DNA from: Ustilago trichophora
Taxonomy: Eukaryota > Basidiomycota > Ustilaginomycetes > Ustilaginales > Ustilaginaceae
Length of the DNA stretch: 64,000 nucleotides
Direction of reading: 5' to 3'
Assembly (NCBI GenBank): GCA_900323505.1
Contig: OOIN01000026.1
Span: 96,339-160,338, forward strand
Shown: in pieces, positions 32,061 to 43,921 of the stretch
Numbering within the stretch: position 1 is the first letter of the stretch
Layout: every line of letters begins with the position of its first letter
Notes under the pieces: generated by a model
Seen by the model: only the letters and a program-made list of their open reading frames with translations
Told to the model about the DNA's origin: nothing
Database searches by the model: none
Made by a program: the position numbers and the translations under genes

Positions 32061-34826
32061 ATGGCGCGTCCTTCCGCTGCCACCTCGGCCTCGGCCGCTC
32101 GCAACGGCAACACTAAGAGGAAGCGCAACCTCCCCACTGCGACCAATACCACAAAAACACCCACAGCACCACTCAAGGGCAAGTCCAAAGCGCTCGAACT
32201 CAATCTTGCCAGCGACTTGGACGAAAATGACGAGGCCGGAGAGCTTGACTTGGAATCCGACGAAGAGGAGCAGCTCGAAGCCGGTGACGCTTCCGACGAC
32301 GATGAGCAGGACGAATTCCCCGAAATCGACGTCGAAGCTAGCGACAATGACGACGATGAAGATGCAGAGGACGAGCAAGACGATGAAGCCGAAGAGGAAG
32401 CAGATGACGAGTCGATAGAGATTCAAGACAGCCAAGACGCCTCCGAGTCGGAAGAAGGATACAACTCTTCCGACATTGACAATTCTGACTTTGACGCCGA
32501 CGAAGGCGACCTAGCCTACGACTCAGCCGAAGAAGACGAGCGAGCTTCCGCCTTTGCCGCCCGCAGCGACGCTTCGCAGACCAGCATCGATGAAGAGCTC
32601 TCCCGCATGATGTCGCGCTATTCGTCCAAGCCCGACGAGCAGTCAGGCTCCCTCTCAGCTACCAACAAACTCGGTATCCCCCGCCACCAAGCAGCACAGG
32701 CCTTCGACCTCAACACTCGCAACCCCGATGGTTCGGCCAGAGGTGTATTCAAGCGCAGCGAGATCACGGGCGAGATGAAGCGCGTCTACCCTGAGATCGA
32801 TGCCGCCTACGACTCGGATAGCAGCACCGAGGACCCAGAGAACAGGATCGGCAACGTCCCACTCGAATGGTACGACGATCTGCCACACATTGGATACGAC
32901 ATCAACGGTCGTAAAGTCATGAAGCCAGCGACAAAGGACGAGCTGGAAAAGTTCTTGGACACTGTCGATGGCGATGGAGAGGCGTGGTTCTCCGCCCGTG
33001 ACAACTCGACGGGCAAAGATGTGCGTCTGTCCGACGAAGAGCTTGCCATCATTCGCAAGTTGCAGAACGCCGAGATTCCAGACGACGCTTACGACCCATA
33101 CGAAGACTATGTTGACTGGTTCACCGGTGAAGACAAGGTGATGCAGACCGCTCTCACCGGTCGACCCGAGCCCAAGTCTCGCTTCGTACCCAGTAAGTGG
33201 GAGCACAAGAAGGTCATGAAGATCGTTCGCGCCATCCGAGAGGGTCGCATCGTGCCCGGAGCAGCCGCAAAGAAGGACACCAAGCCCAAGTTCTACAACA
33301 TCTGGGCTGACGCCGACGAAAACGACACTCGAAGCCCGTGGGCCGTCATGGCCGCTCCCAAACTCGCCCTCCCCGGTCATGCAGAGTCGTACAATCCTCC
33401 CTCCGAATACCTCTTTAACAGCGCCGAACAGAAGGAGTGGAACGAGGCCGATCCCGAGGATCGCAAGCAGAACTACTTGCCTGCCAAAAACGACTCTCTC
33501 CGTCACGTGGGCGCATATCAGAACTTTGTTCAGGAACGTTTCGAGCGATGCCTCGACCTCTACCTCGCCCCTCGAATGATGAGGAAGAAGTTGGACATTC
33601 ACAATCCCGAAAATTTGCTTCCTAAGCTTCCTTCGCCCAAGGAGTTGAGACCGTTCCCAACCACGACCAGTGTAGTCTATGCCCACCCTGATGGCGGACG
33701 TGTCAGGTGTCTATCGGTCGACCCAACTGGTAATTGGCTTGTGACGGGTGGCGATGATGGTAGAGCACGATTGTGGGATGTGGCGATTGGAAGGTGTACC
33801 GCATCTTGGGACATTTGCGAAGGGATGGCAAAGGCAGAGCGATCTCCAGTGCACTCTGTCGCTTGGTGCCCGACTAAGAACTACTCGCTCTTTGCCGCTG
33901 TTGTATCTGGTCGCGTTGTTATTATCGCCCCTCCTCAGACGCAGAACTACGCAAAGACATCTGCCAATGCTCCCTCTTCCAAATCCTCCTCTCCCTCCAC
34001 TTCGGGAGCCACTGCCACATCCACCGCCTCCTTCCTCTACGCCACTTCGGCAGCCTCCACCTCGATGCCTGCCAAACCAGATGGCCGATCCCCCGTCTCC
34101 TGGACTCGCCCTCTCGAGCCCTCCCGTCGTCTTGGAGTAGCAATGCATCTCAACATCACCTCTTCCTCCGCCTCGAACCTCAAAACCATCGTATGGCACG
34201 CCAAGGGAGACTACTTTGCCACCGTCTGCCCCGACTCTGCCGCCGGAGCAGCAGGACTACTAATCCACCAGTTGTCCAAGCATCGATCCCAATCTCCCTT
34301 CCGCAAGGCCTCTAAAGGTTCTAGCGTGCAGAAACTCGTCTTCCACCCTACCAAACCATGGCTTTTCGTCGCTACCCAACGCTATGTCCGCATTTACGAC
34401 CTTATGGCCCAATCCTTGCTCAAGACCCTTCAAACCGGTTTCAAGTGGATCTCGAGTATCGACATTCATCCATCGGGAGACCACCTCATGATCGGATCTT
34501 ACGATAAGAAACTCGCCTGGTTCGATCTGGACCTCTCCAACAGACCTTACAAAGTCCTCAAATATCACACCAAGGCAATTCGAAGTGTTCACTTCAGTTC
34601 CAGCTGGAATCTCGTAGCTGACGCAAGTGACGATGGAACTTTGCAGTTGTTCTACGCTAAGGTTGGAGCCGATTATGGTGACGCTTTGACACTGGTACCG
34701 CTCAAAGTTTTGCGAGGTCATGAGGTCAAGAATGGATTGGGTGTATTGGATGTTAAGTGGCATCCTAGCCAGCCTTGGTGCTTCAGTGCGGGTGCTGATG
34801 GAAATGCTATTTTGTGGACAACTTAA
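32061..34826 (+). CDS. ERB1: ERB1/BOP1 60S ribosome-biogenesis protein
   Basis: 921 residues, intronless. In yeast Erb1 forms the nucleolar PeBoW complex with Nop7 and Ytm1, which drives 25S/5.8S rRNA maturation. A basic N-terminus (NGNTKRKRNL) and a long acidic stretch of about 180 residues precede the BOP1 N-terminal domain: EWYDDLPHIGYDINGRKVMK, DPYEDYVDWFTGEDKVMQ and FVPSKWEHKKVMKIVRAIRE. The C-terminal WD40 repeats follow (VRCLSVDPTGNWLVTGGDDG, WISSIDIHPSGDHLMIGSYD, DVKWHPSQPWCFSAGADGNA). The start at 32061 (MARPSAATSASAARNG) has a purine-free but conventional CAACC context. A Ser-rich insert of about 60 residues sits between two WD repeats. Confidence 0.96.
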   Translation: MARPSAATSASAARNGNTKRKRNLPTATNTTKTPTAPLKGKSKALELNLASDLDENDEAGELDLESDEEEQLEAGDASDDDEQDEFPEIDVEASDNDDDEDAEDEQDDEAEEEADDESIEIQDSQDASESEEGYNSSDIDNSDFDADEGDLAYDSAEEDERASAFAARSDASQTSIDEELSRMMSRYSSKPDEQSGSLSATNKLGIPRHQAAQAFDLNTRNPDGSARGVFKRSEITGEMKRVYPEIDAAYDSDSSTEDPENRIGNVPLEWYDDLPHIGYDINGRKVMKPATKDELEKFLDTVDGDGEAWFSARDNSTGKDVRLSDEELAIIRKLQNAEIPDDAYDPYEDYVDWFTGEDKVMQTALTGRPEPKSRFVPSKWEHKKVMKIVRAIREGRIVPGAAAKKDTKPKFYNIWADADENDTRSPWAVMAAPKLALPGHAESYNPPSEYLFNSAEQKEWNEADPEDRKQNYLPAKNDSLRHVGAYQNFVQERFERCLDLYLAPRMMRKKLDIHNPENLLPKLPSPKELRPFPTTTSVVYAHPDGGRVRCLSVDPTGNWLVTGGDDGRARLWDVAIGRCTASWDICEGMAKAERSPVHSVAWCPTKNYSLFAAVVSGRVVIIAPPQTQNYAKTSANAPSSKSSSPSTSGATATSTASFLYATSAASTSMPAKPDGRSPVSWTRPLEPSRRLGVAMHLNITSSSASNLKTIVWHAKGDYFATVCPDSAAGAAGLLIHQLSKHRSQSPFRKASKGSSVQKLVFHPTKPWLFVATQRYVRIYDLMAQSLLKTLQTGFKWISSIDIHPSGDHLMIGSYDKKLAWFDLDLSNRPYKVLKYHTKAIRSVHFSSSWNLVADASDDGTLQLFYAKVGADYGDALTLVPLKVLRGHEVKNGLGVLDVKWHPSQPWCFSAGADGNAILWTT

Positions 34827-35011
34827 AGAGTTGCACAAACACTTTCTGCTTGGAGCTTTTCGTTCTCACTTTTCCAGCTTCTCTCTTGCAAATCGTACTC
34901 ATTTCCACATATTATCCTTTGCATGCCATGCAATTTGTCTCATGCTTACGTTGCGTCCGTGTACTGTACATGTACAATCTCGTCTCGGTTGAAGCGAGAA
35001 GCAAAGCATCA

Positions 35012-37844
35012 TCATTGATCCTTCTTCTTCTCCCCCTCCCCAGAGGTTTGAGGCAATCCACTTGCAGCAGCTGCAGCCTCCTCCTCGTTTCCCTCGGCTT
35101 CACCCTCGACCTGGGCCTCGTCTTCTTTTTCAACTTGACCAGATGCACCAGAAACAGCGCTCTCGGTAGCCCTCATGACTTCCATCTCTTGTTTTAGGGC
35201 TAGAAGCTCCTTTTCAAATCGTCGACCGAAAACTTCTACGTAATACGAAGCTCCGTTCCAGACGCTGATGACAAAGATTCCGGTACTGTGATGACCGTCG
35301 TTCCGTATTCATGTGACGTGAAGGTGGACCGATTCGGTGAGATCCAGCGTACAAGGATGTCGAGATATCGAATTAAAGCATCAGAGGAGGGTCAATTCGT
35401 TGTTGTGGATGGAAGTGGCGGCATGGTAGGAAAGGAGTACGGTGTACTTACAAGAAGATCCCGCTGGCCATGGAGCTGGGGTACAAAATCAGCGGAGCTG
35501 GCAACTGTCGTCATTCCATCACACAAAAAACATATATCAGAGTCAGCACAGCTCCCTTCGAACGATTCGCTTGAATATATCGGAGCCCAAACTCACAGTG
35601 GTGATAATCGTATACACAAATTGCAGCACTGTTCTCGCCCCCAACATTGAGACCCAAACACAAATATTGTCAGTCAACCCTTCCCACGGTGATAAACCTC
35701 TTTATAAGCAACACGTGTACATACGCATGAAAGCAGGCTCCCTGCGCTTGGGTGGCGCTTTACCCAACAGATTCGCCACAGGACCTTTCCCTTTACTCAT
35801 GGTTGAGTACGAGTTGATGCGTTCTCCTGTTGCGATCTTGGATTTCTTGCGGATAACGATGAGTTCATAGTAGACTAGTTGCCAAACGAGGTAGATTGTT
35901 ACGTTCTGTGCCAAAGACGCCATGATATCATAGATGAAATCGTTGGAGATGTTGTCAGCTTGCTTTACTGCGGACATCTCAGGTTGGAATCGATACTTCT
36001 TCCACCATGGCAATGGAACATTCCGCAGTGTTGCACTACTCCTATAGACCCTTTGGGGGATAAGGCAGAAACGAATCGAACGACGAGCCTCCGAGTTTTT
36101 ATACTTACAAACCAGAAAGCAGTATAACCATTCAAAGTCTTGAGCCCTCCGAGAGCGGGGAACCTCTCCACAGCCTCTTTATGGGCATGAAATGAACCAT
36201 GGTCGTAAAGACAAAAGGAGGATAGAGATGGATAAAGAGCGAAGTCATTTTTTCCAAGCTGTGAAAGACAAGGCTGTTCCGCCACGTTGCAACGCTGAAA
36301 GCCAGCGGGCCGTGGGCTGCACAGTAGCACCTGATTTGCGCGAATTGAGAATATAGGATGGAGCGTTAGATGGAAGAAGGCAAAAGGGGGTTAAGTTTGG
36401 TTGTGGTGGTGGGAAGAAAATGGGCGAGCAGGAAAGGTTGGCTTACACGGTGAACAGAAACTCGGAGTTGGGAAATACCCAGATGAATAGCTGTCGATGC
36501 GGAAGAATTGGTGTCAGCCAAGTCGAAACGAAAGGCGCAGCAAGAGTGGTTACGGTGAGGAAGGCTTACGAGGTTGGCAACGCTGTTTTGCACCAAGCGC
36601 ATGAGATGGGAAGGGAGGAGCTGTAAGCTACTGTTAAGGCTCGTTGATGTTGTAAACTGTACCAGGGACTCACTTGAGGAAGTCTGCATGGTGGAAACGG
36701 AACAGGAGACGGTGTCAGCGTTATCAAGTACTTTTGTCGCTTCTGTCGCAATGGGAGGGTCAGGACTTACAGCAAAAATCGAATAGGAAGTAATGCTACC
36801 ATTCCAATCGAAAGCGTCGATTCAAGGACGGGTGATGGGACGTTTGTCAGTATCAATGGCAACGGTATCCAAACGGCTTTGGTTGAGGAAGTAGCATACA
36901 TACCCATTTCTTGCTCGTATAGCTGCAAAGTAACAACAAGGATCAGAGTAAAACCGTATTAGCATTATCCCACACAGCTCTGCGGAAAAAAGACTAGGAT
37001 CTGCACTTACGACCACACCCTAAGGGGCAAAAAGTACAGCGCCAACACAGAGTACAGAGTCGGAATGAACTCTGGCTTCAGCGCAAACACGAGCGAACCT
37101 GTCCAACATCAAAAATCAAGAAGCACCGTTATCAACTTTATCAGTACTTCAGCCCTCCATCCCATCTAGGCCATGTCTTGCGCATCACAGTGCTACTTAC
37201 TGACGACGAGGTTGCACACACCGACAACGAACGAAACCTTGTCTCTTAGTCTAACCACTTTGGCGTCCATCCATTTCTGCTGTAAATTTTCTATTCTCTT
37301 GGAAACTTTCTGTCGCATCTTCTTGAGCTCGTCGTCCATCTGTTGCAGTTCACGTTTGCTTTTTGCCTTGCGTACGAGTTCCTCGCGACGTCGTCGGGCT
37401 CGAGACTTCATGTCGCCGGAAAAGGCCGACCACTTGCGTCCTGCTAGGTCTAGACGGGGGCTGAAGTAGGTTTCGAAGAGGTCTGCAGATCACCACAATC
37501 ACGACGTCAGAGCGTAGGAAAATGAAATGAGATTACTATCAAGAGGAAGAGTGATGTGGAAGGGTTAGAGGGGAGAGCTTACCACTGAGAGGCAGTGCCC
37601 CATTGGACGAGCCAAGAAGGTCGATCCCTTCCACACTGGCAGAAGCACTATGCGAGCGGTAAGGTGTAGCGCTGCCATCATCCGAGTATGCGATACTGGA
37701 CGCGCGCGACAAGCTGGGGCGCTCCAATCCGGGAGAAGATCCATCAGAGTAGGCAGAAGACGTCGATGAGGCGCGTCGCATAGCCGCACCACCGCCAGCT
37801 GCTAAGACGTCCGGATCGGGGACGGCTAACGTGTCCGTTCCCAT
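35012..37844 (-). CDS. GPC1: Glycerophosphocholine acyltransferase Gpc1 (DUF2838), 13 exons
   Basis: Multi-pass ER enzyme that acylates glycerophosphocholine to lyso-phosphatidylcholine. Exons inferred: 37844-37583, 37482-37201, 37098-37011, 36922-36904, 36795-36771, 36683-36674, 36582-36570, 36490-36447, 36330-36109, 35905-35725, 35628-35597, 35504-35452, 35285-35012; about 501 residues. Four are microexons of 19, 25, 10 and 13 bases. Joined blocks fit the family: VVRLRDKVSFVVGVCNLVV, KKWHYFLFDFCYFLN, LFIWVFPNSEFLFTV, HGPLAFSVATWRNSLVFHSL, RFPALGGLKTLNGYTAFWF, YLVWQLVYYELIVIRKKSK and SVWNGASYYVEVFGRRFEKE. All phases agree except one base missing in exon 9 near 36190, between FTTMVHF and HAHKEAVERF. 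The N-terminus is Ser-rich and the C-terminus acidic. Confidence 0.88.
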
Positions 37845-38942
37845 GATTGCTGCTTTCGCTATTTTTTTTATTCTTTTTTGGTTCTGTCGAGAGGAGCGAG
37901 AGAGAGGGAGACAGAGTTGGGTTTGGGATGCAAAGAGCCTGATGATGATGGTGAGAGGAGATGAAGATGAGGAAGGAAAGGGGTGTTGGACGCGACAAGG
38001 GCTGTCACACAATGGAAAGAGGTGAAAGCAGTGACAGCATTGCGCAGCTTCTCCACACCAACACGCATTCCGCTCTAAAAATGTTCCGCTTGCAAGGCAT
38101 TTTTTTCCTCAAATCTGTTAGACCCTGCCATTCTTCATTCCTAGCCCCTTCCTCGACTTCTTGTTTGGGGACTCACTTCCTTCCTACCCAACTCTGCCAT
38201 GCCGAGTGTGTGCTGAAGGCTCCCACCGTCTGCATCACCGTATGGACACTCGCTAGTTTAAAAGTATTGCTCATGTTGCAAACTGGTACGTTGGCCCAGC
38301 TGAGTCTCGTCTACCAGCGGCACACGACAAATTCGACCTTCCCCAAGCCTGCTGGTTGAAGTGCACCTCTTCAGGGCTGGGAGAACGAGACACTATTGTT
38401 TTGCCGGTGGACTGAGCCAAAAATGCATATCGACACATGAAGCGCAATTGAAAAGAGGCTTTGGAGATATAGTGTATGACTGGAACATGCTAAGAGTACA
38501 AAGAGAGAGAGAAACATTACAATCAGAAGAGACAGACGAGAGAGAGAGAGTTGGGCACCGAGCTACGACAGCGGTCGCCACCATACTCGGTACGCATGAG
38601 AAGTAGGAAAGATATGGTGTTGCAGTTCGAGGAGATCGGATGGTTTGACGAGGGCTCGAAGCTTGTTGATGGAGTCCGCAGTGACGATTGATTCTTTTTG
38701 CCAGATGCGATTTGGACGAGCAGCGCTTGAACGACCGGGACGACTGAGACCATCGTCGGCCGACATGTGAGGTCACGGGGGTGGGGATATTTTTTGGTGA
38801 TTCTATGTGTAGACGGTGTTGTTCGGGCGAGCGTTCGCCGCAAAGTCCTGAAGAAGTCTCAGGTATACAGGTCCGCCCAAGCCGAATCCACGTACGCCAT
38901 CGAGCTTCCTTGGAACCCGAGCCTGGTCCGTTCCATCGTGGT
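37845..38942. other. Intergenic region GPC1 / RPB12
   Basis: 1.1 kb between two same-strand genes. It holds the GPC1 upstream region and RPB12 3' flank, plus an (AGAG)n tract near 38500-38550. A possible small minus-strand gene is listed separately. Confidence 0.5.
38563..38930 (-). CDS. Possible small gene, unrecognised
   Basis: Two protein-like stretches lie on the minus strand downstream of RPB12. One, near 38910-38805, reads GVRGFGLGGPVYLRLLQDFA then ANARPNNTVYT. The other (38766-38563) reads MSADDGLSRPGRSS.. with ADSINKLRALVKPSDLLELQ and ends at a stop. No clean splice junction joins them. The family is not recognised, and it could equally be RPB12 3' untranslated sequence. Low confidence. 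Confidence 0.25.
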
Positions 38943-39297
38943 TCAGCGAGCCTCAAAGTGCAACTGTTGTACAGCAATCAAGACATGAAAGAGAAGTCAG
39001 CAGCAGTTCGATTTTCATCCCTTACTGAGCTGGCATAGATGAGCTGCGACAATCATAATCTTCGCAGCTCCTTCTAGTGCAGCAGTAGATAGTGATACAT
39101 ACCATCCTCTTTGTACGCTTCTTGTACATAACACGGTGACCGCATTCTCTGCATCGGATGGGCTCTCTGGGTCGGATCTCGTTGGTGGCAGCACAGTCGG
39201 CGCAAATGTACTCCATAACGGGGTTCCTCGTCGCCAATCCACCCATACCTGCGCCTCCGCTGGGTGCGCCACCTGCTGGTCGTGCTTGGTACGACAT
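38943..39297 (-). CDS. RPB12: RNA polymerase I/II/III shared subunit Rpb12 (ABC10-alpha)
   Basis: Smallest zinc-binding subunit common to the three nuclear RNA polymerases. Exon 1 (39297-39103) encodes 65 residues with the zinc site CADC..CREC and [16 protein letters not shown] 139-base intron (GTATGT donor, AACAG acceptor) joins it to a 21-base exon (38963-38943) encoding LHFEAR and the stop. The ending KRM-(V/L)-x-FEAR is invariant in the family, which fixes the tiny last exon. The product is 71 residues. A Gly/Ala/Pro-rich N-terminus of about 25 residues is usual for fungal members. It is divergent from the AP-3 mu gene (306 bases). Confidence 0.94.
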
Positions 39298-39603
39298 TAT
39301 GCTGCTATCTTTCTGCGGTGATGATCTCGTGTCCGTCGAGATCTGTGTTGAGAAAAGCTTGGTGATGAAGGTTGTTGGTGGTGGAGGATGTGGATGTGGA
39401 AGAAAGCGGTCGCAAAGTGGAGAAAAGGCGCCGGACGATAAAAATTCCCAACTTGAACTGAACCCTGCAAAATCGCATCACGTGACGCGACCAGCCCAAC
39501 CTGGTTGAATGCTACTGTTGCACTCTGCACGGACATTTTCTTGAGTTCCATCTTCTATCACCCAACTCTCGAGACCACGACATCCAGTCGAGCCAGCTGC
39601 ACG

Positions 39604-41555
39604 ATGTCAGGCCCATTGGAAGGCATCATAGTGCTCAGCGCCGACGGCCGCCCAGTGGTGCATTCGCACTTTGCCAACCGGATCCCGTCCTACCCTCTCC
39701 TCCATTCCGACTATTTTGCAACTCTGCTCGCTGGGATCAACTCTGCCAATGCCCAGATCTCATCCACTTCAACAAGCTCAAGTGAAGCTGGACCGAGCTC
39801 GAACAGGATTTACTTCACCAAGGATATCAGGCCTGTCATTTGGGTGCCTGGCGTGCCGGATATCAACCCGCTGGATCTGCAGAACGAGTCGGAAGATGAG
39901 GGAGAGGATGATGATGTAGATGTAGATGCGGGTGATGTCACTGCAAACCTTGGAGAGCTGTCGTTGGCAAGTCAGCTGAGTGCGCGGATCAGCGCCAGTC
40001 GCACTGGTCAGAGCGCCGCTTTGGAAGACGTCAACGTTTGGGACGAGGACGGTGCTCAACCCGCACCCAGCTCCTCCTCTCCATCACCACCGGCATCAGC
40101 ATCAGCAACAGCCCGAACAAACGCCGCACCGATTTCAGCAGATCAGCGCGGCAACCAAGTCATATCTTCTGCCGCAGAAGCATTAGCCGAACAAGGAGCT
40201 GCTCTGATCCACATCGCTTCTGGTCCTCTTCGCTTCCTCTGTCCAGTCTCACGCGAAGTCGACCCCCTCGTACCCCTCACCTTCCTCCGGGCCTTCATCT
40301 CGATCTTGCAAGAATATCTCATCCAGTCCACCAATCCCGCCTTGCTCACCGAAGATACTCTCCGTGACAACTTTGACATCGTCTACCAGCTGTTCGAAGA
40401 GATCCTCGATACCGACGGCAACATCCTCACTACCGAAGTGAATCAGCTCAAGAGCCTGGTGCTGCCACCGAACTGGGTAGGGAAACTAGTCAAAGCAGTC
40501 GGTGTGTCCGGGTTGGCCAGCGCTGCACCGCCACCGCTTATCAGTACAATTCCGTGGAGGAGAGCCAATTCCAAGTACACAAACAACGAGTTGTACGTGG
40601 ATCTGGTGGAGAGTCTCGAAGGTGTGGTCTCTCGCACGGGGAGACCGATAGCACTCGATGTATGGGCAACAGTTCAATGCAACGCGCGGCTGAGTGGAAC
40701 TCCGGATCTCAGTCTCACTTTTAACCATCCAGCTTTGGTGCAGGATGAAAGCTTTCATCCGTGCGTAAGGTATCGTGTCTGGCGCAAGGAGAAAGGCTTA
40801 GCTTCGTTCCTCCCGATGGCAATTTCGAGCTCGTCTCATTCCGCGTTGGGGAGCCGCATTTGGCTACATCAGAGGCCGGTGGGAAAGGTCCAACAAACGG
40901 CTGGGCCAAATCTTTGCCAATCAACATTTCGCACTGTATCGACCTTCAAAAGGGCTCAGGAACAGCTCTTATCCAAGTCTCTTCCTCGTCCACCTCTTCT
41001 GCCAGCAGTACATCTCTCTCCAGCACCACCTCATCTTTCAGCGCCTCGCGAGGAGCTAGAGGTCCAGACCCACCAGGAACGCTCGAGGACGTGACTATCA
41101 CCTTTGGACTCGGTCCTGGCGTTGTCTCGTTCGAAGCAGCCGTTGGAGGTGGGCCCATTCCCACATCTTCCACTTCCTCTTCCCTCCTTACCCCTTCAAC
41201 CGTACCAAGTGGAGGCGACGTCTACGGAAGTCACATCTACGACCCAAGCACAAAACTCGTCCGATGGGTAATCCCCAAACTCTCCTCCGCACATCAATCA
41301 AGACCCTGCCTTCTCAAACTTACTTGGACAACCAGCGACCCTCGCACCTACCCAACCCACTCATCCGCCATCAGCGCAGCATGGTCCAACCCAGCCGAAA
41401 GCTTCAGCCAATTGAAAGTGGACAGTATCAATCTATCAAATACCCAAACGCATCCCTATCGCCCGTTCAAAGGTGTTCGTTCCATCTCACGTGGTAAGTC
41501 TCTTACAGGGTCTAAAACTGCAACACACACAATCAAATATCAACACATACCATAA
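39604..41555 (+). CDS. APM3: AP-3 adaptor complex mu subunit, one frame break
   Basis: Medium chain of AP-3, which sorts cargo from Golgi/endosome to the vacuole. The N-terminal longin-like domain starts MSGPLEGIIVLSADGRPVVH, and PLRFLCPVSREVDPLVPLTF and EEILDTDGNILTTEVNQLKS are typical. The mu-homology domain starts near STIPWRRANSKYTNNELYVD and contains DESFHPC. At about 40762-40768 the frame shifts: the first frame ends in ..FHPC, and the conserved continuation RLSFVPPDGNFELVSFRVGE is in the next frame. Adding one base restores exact family spacing (eleven residues between FHPC and LSF). An acidic, Ser-rich insert of about 90 residues interrupts the N-domain. The C-terminus (..KGVRSISRG) is uncertain: a GTAAGT near 41493 may start a last intron. 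Confidence 0.88.
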
Positions 41556-41722
41556 CAAGACTGAAAGAGTAACACTAATGTGCATGTGAGAGAGACAAAG
41601 ATATGCAAAACAGCACATGAATTACAACATCATCGGTGACAAAGAAAACAAAACATCCTCTCTTGGGAAAGAACCTAGTATAGAGAACAAACCCCCCCAA
41701 AAAACAAAAGCAAAAAATGGAT

Positions 41723-43921
41723 CTACGATGCATGGAGCATAAGCTTCCATCCACGATCCGTAGCTTCATCCAACCAGGCCGTTAGCGAGGCATCATCGAC
41801 GATCGGCTCCTGCTTCTCATTTGCACTGAAGACGCTGACATCTCCACCCAGCCTTTCCCTAACCTTCTCCAGCAGTTGCGCGAATGTGGGGCTAGGTGGC
41901 ATGCGCAGAGCGATTACGCTGTCGAGATCGTTGCGACGGGCCACTTTGATGCGATGGTAGGCGACGTTGGCGGCGGATCCCGAGGTGTGTGAATGTGATT
42001 GTGGTTGTGTGGAAGGGCCGGATGAATTTTGTTTGCGATGACCGCTAGACGCTTGGGATGTGCGACCGGTGCTGACTGCTCCACCGCCAAACGCGGCGCT
42101 GCTTCTTGTGGAATCGCGCTGGCCTGAAGAGGCGCCTGCGAACCAGACACTAGCGAAGCACCGCGCATCTTGGAGCTCAGCTCATCTTCGGCCCTCGACG
42201 AAGTGCTGCTGCGTCCCACGGGCTGGTCTCGGCATACTTGCTGATGCCATTGCTTCGCAACTGCTGTTGCTGCTGCTGGGTTCGCTGCTGACTGGATCGT
42301 TGGCTGCCTCCATCTACACCACCTGCGAGGTATCCGTAGTCCTTGTAATGGAGGCTGACATCTTGATCTTCTGTGGGTCCGCGTGGGGGATGCGAGGTGC
42401 AGTGGTCTCCTGGGCGAGGCTCAAAGAAGAGACGCACGAGTTCGGAACGCATAATGTATTGAGGTAGCGCGCAGAGCTCGATGATGTACTGGTCCAAGTC
42501 AACACGACGCTGCGACGTGATGAGGTCGTCGACGACATCCAGAGGACCGGGCATGAGAGGGAGAATGCGCTCACTGGCATGTCCGTTGGCATCGGTCTCG
42601 CGACCGGCTTCCGAGGGGAAATGATCGAGCAGCGCGATCTGGAACTCGTAAAAGTCTTCGTATAAGCGATAGAGGATGAGATCGCGCTCTTCACCCTCGG
42701 GTGCGGTAGGTGCGTTCGAGGGTGCTGATGCCGAGGGACCAGCAACGTGAGTGGCCTGGATACGGAACCAGTAGTCTCCCTGCTCGTAGTGGAAAGAATC
42801 GACAGTGGCTGAAGTGATGATGCCCGTCGGCAGGGGCTCTCCTGGAGACATGCCAGGCGGAAGCTGAGTGAGAGGGTCAATGGCGTTGTCGTCAAATGGC
42901 TGGACCGCTCCTGCCGCGCCTAGCGGACCGCCCATGTGGTTGTAGAGGTCGTCTTTGGGTGGTGGTGTTGGGACGGGCATCGATGAGATGGAGCTTTGCT
43001 GGCCATGCATTCCGGATGATGGGAAACCAGCATTGTTGCTGCTGCTGCTGCCGGATGCGGCCGCTGCCATGTTGGCGTAGGGAGAGTTGACGCCGGGCTG
43101 TGCTGATTGTGGGAAGTCGAAGCGGCCGAGCGGGATGGTGTTCTTTTTGTACTCTGCGGTCATCTTCTTCCACTCCTCCACCTTGGGAACAACGCCGCTC
43201 TCGATGAGTTCCTGCACATCCTCGATGGGTCTGCCTGTCACCAGATCGCGGATCTCGACGAAAGCGACAGGGATGAGACCAGGACCGCCGAGCCGACCGA
43301 TGGGCTTGGCAACGAACCACTCAAAGTTGGACTGTGCGATGACAATGATGGACTCGCCCGCTTTTGCTTCGAGCTCGTCAGCGCGCTCAGCAAGAAAGTC
43401 GTACTTGACCACAGCGTATAGGCCACCTCCACCCTTTGCGGTCATGGCGGCACCCGCGGCTCGACCGCCATACGCTTTCGAAGAAGAGGCGCCGGCTGCG
43501 GATGTGGGTGTGGTTGAGGCGGCGGAACTGGTAGGGGGTGACATGCTGCCAATGGTGGGTGAGGTAGCGCCAGGACCGGCGGCGGTGGCGGGATTGGCAC
43601 GGTTGCTCTTGGAGAGCACATCAAAGTGGCTGGCGGGGACGAGACCGCGTGCGTTGGTCATGGGATTGTTGGCTTCGAACCATTCTGAGTTGGAGTCGGA
43701 TCGGTGATGACGTGGAAGAAGTCACCCTTGTGAAAACTGAGCTCGTGAGGAGATGATGAACGGTAGTCGCGGATGGCACGAATAACGAGCTTGGGAGGCT
43801 GGATAGTGACGGCGCTCTTGACATTTGTAAAAGTTCCAGGGCTGACATTGGAAGTGGATGGCTTTCCACCCGAATGACGATCCTTGTTGAGGGACCTGCG
43901 GAAGTCCTTGAGACCCTTCAT
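41723..43921 (-). CDS. BEM1: Bem1/Scd2-type polarity scaffold (SH3-SH3-PX-PB1), three frame breaks
   Basis: Scaffold linking Cdc42, its exchange factor and PAK kinase at growth sites. The domain order is complete: SH3-1 (VIRAIRDYRSSSPHELSFHK .. ARGLVPASHFDVL), SH3-2 (LYAVVKYDFLAERADELEAK .. GPGLIPVAFVEIRD), PX (GDYWFRIQATHVAG .. LYRLYEDFYEFQIALLDHFP .. RSELVRLFFEPRPGDH) and C-terminal PB1 (RIKVARRNDLDSVIALRMPP .. ATDRGWKLMLHAS). The reading frame changes three times in the same sense: inside SH3-1 near 43700, near 42225 after the PX domain, and somewhere in 41990-42190 in the Ser/Gln-rich linker. Each needs one added base; restored length is about 733 residues. The start MKGLKDFRRSLNK at 43921 is preferred; an upstream methionine at 43954 is in frame. 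Confidence 0.9.

Noticed and set aside
36549..36610. Longer GPC1 exon 7 starting at the TAACAG or TTACAG acceptors
   Set aside because: It would insert about 15 residues or break phase; the acceptor at 36583 gives YFLN then VANLLFIW with exact family spacing.
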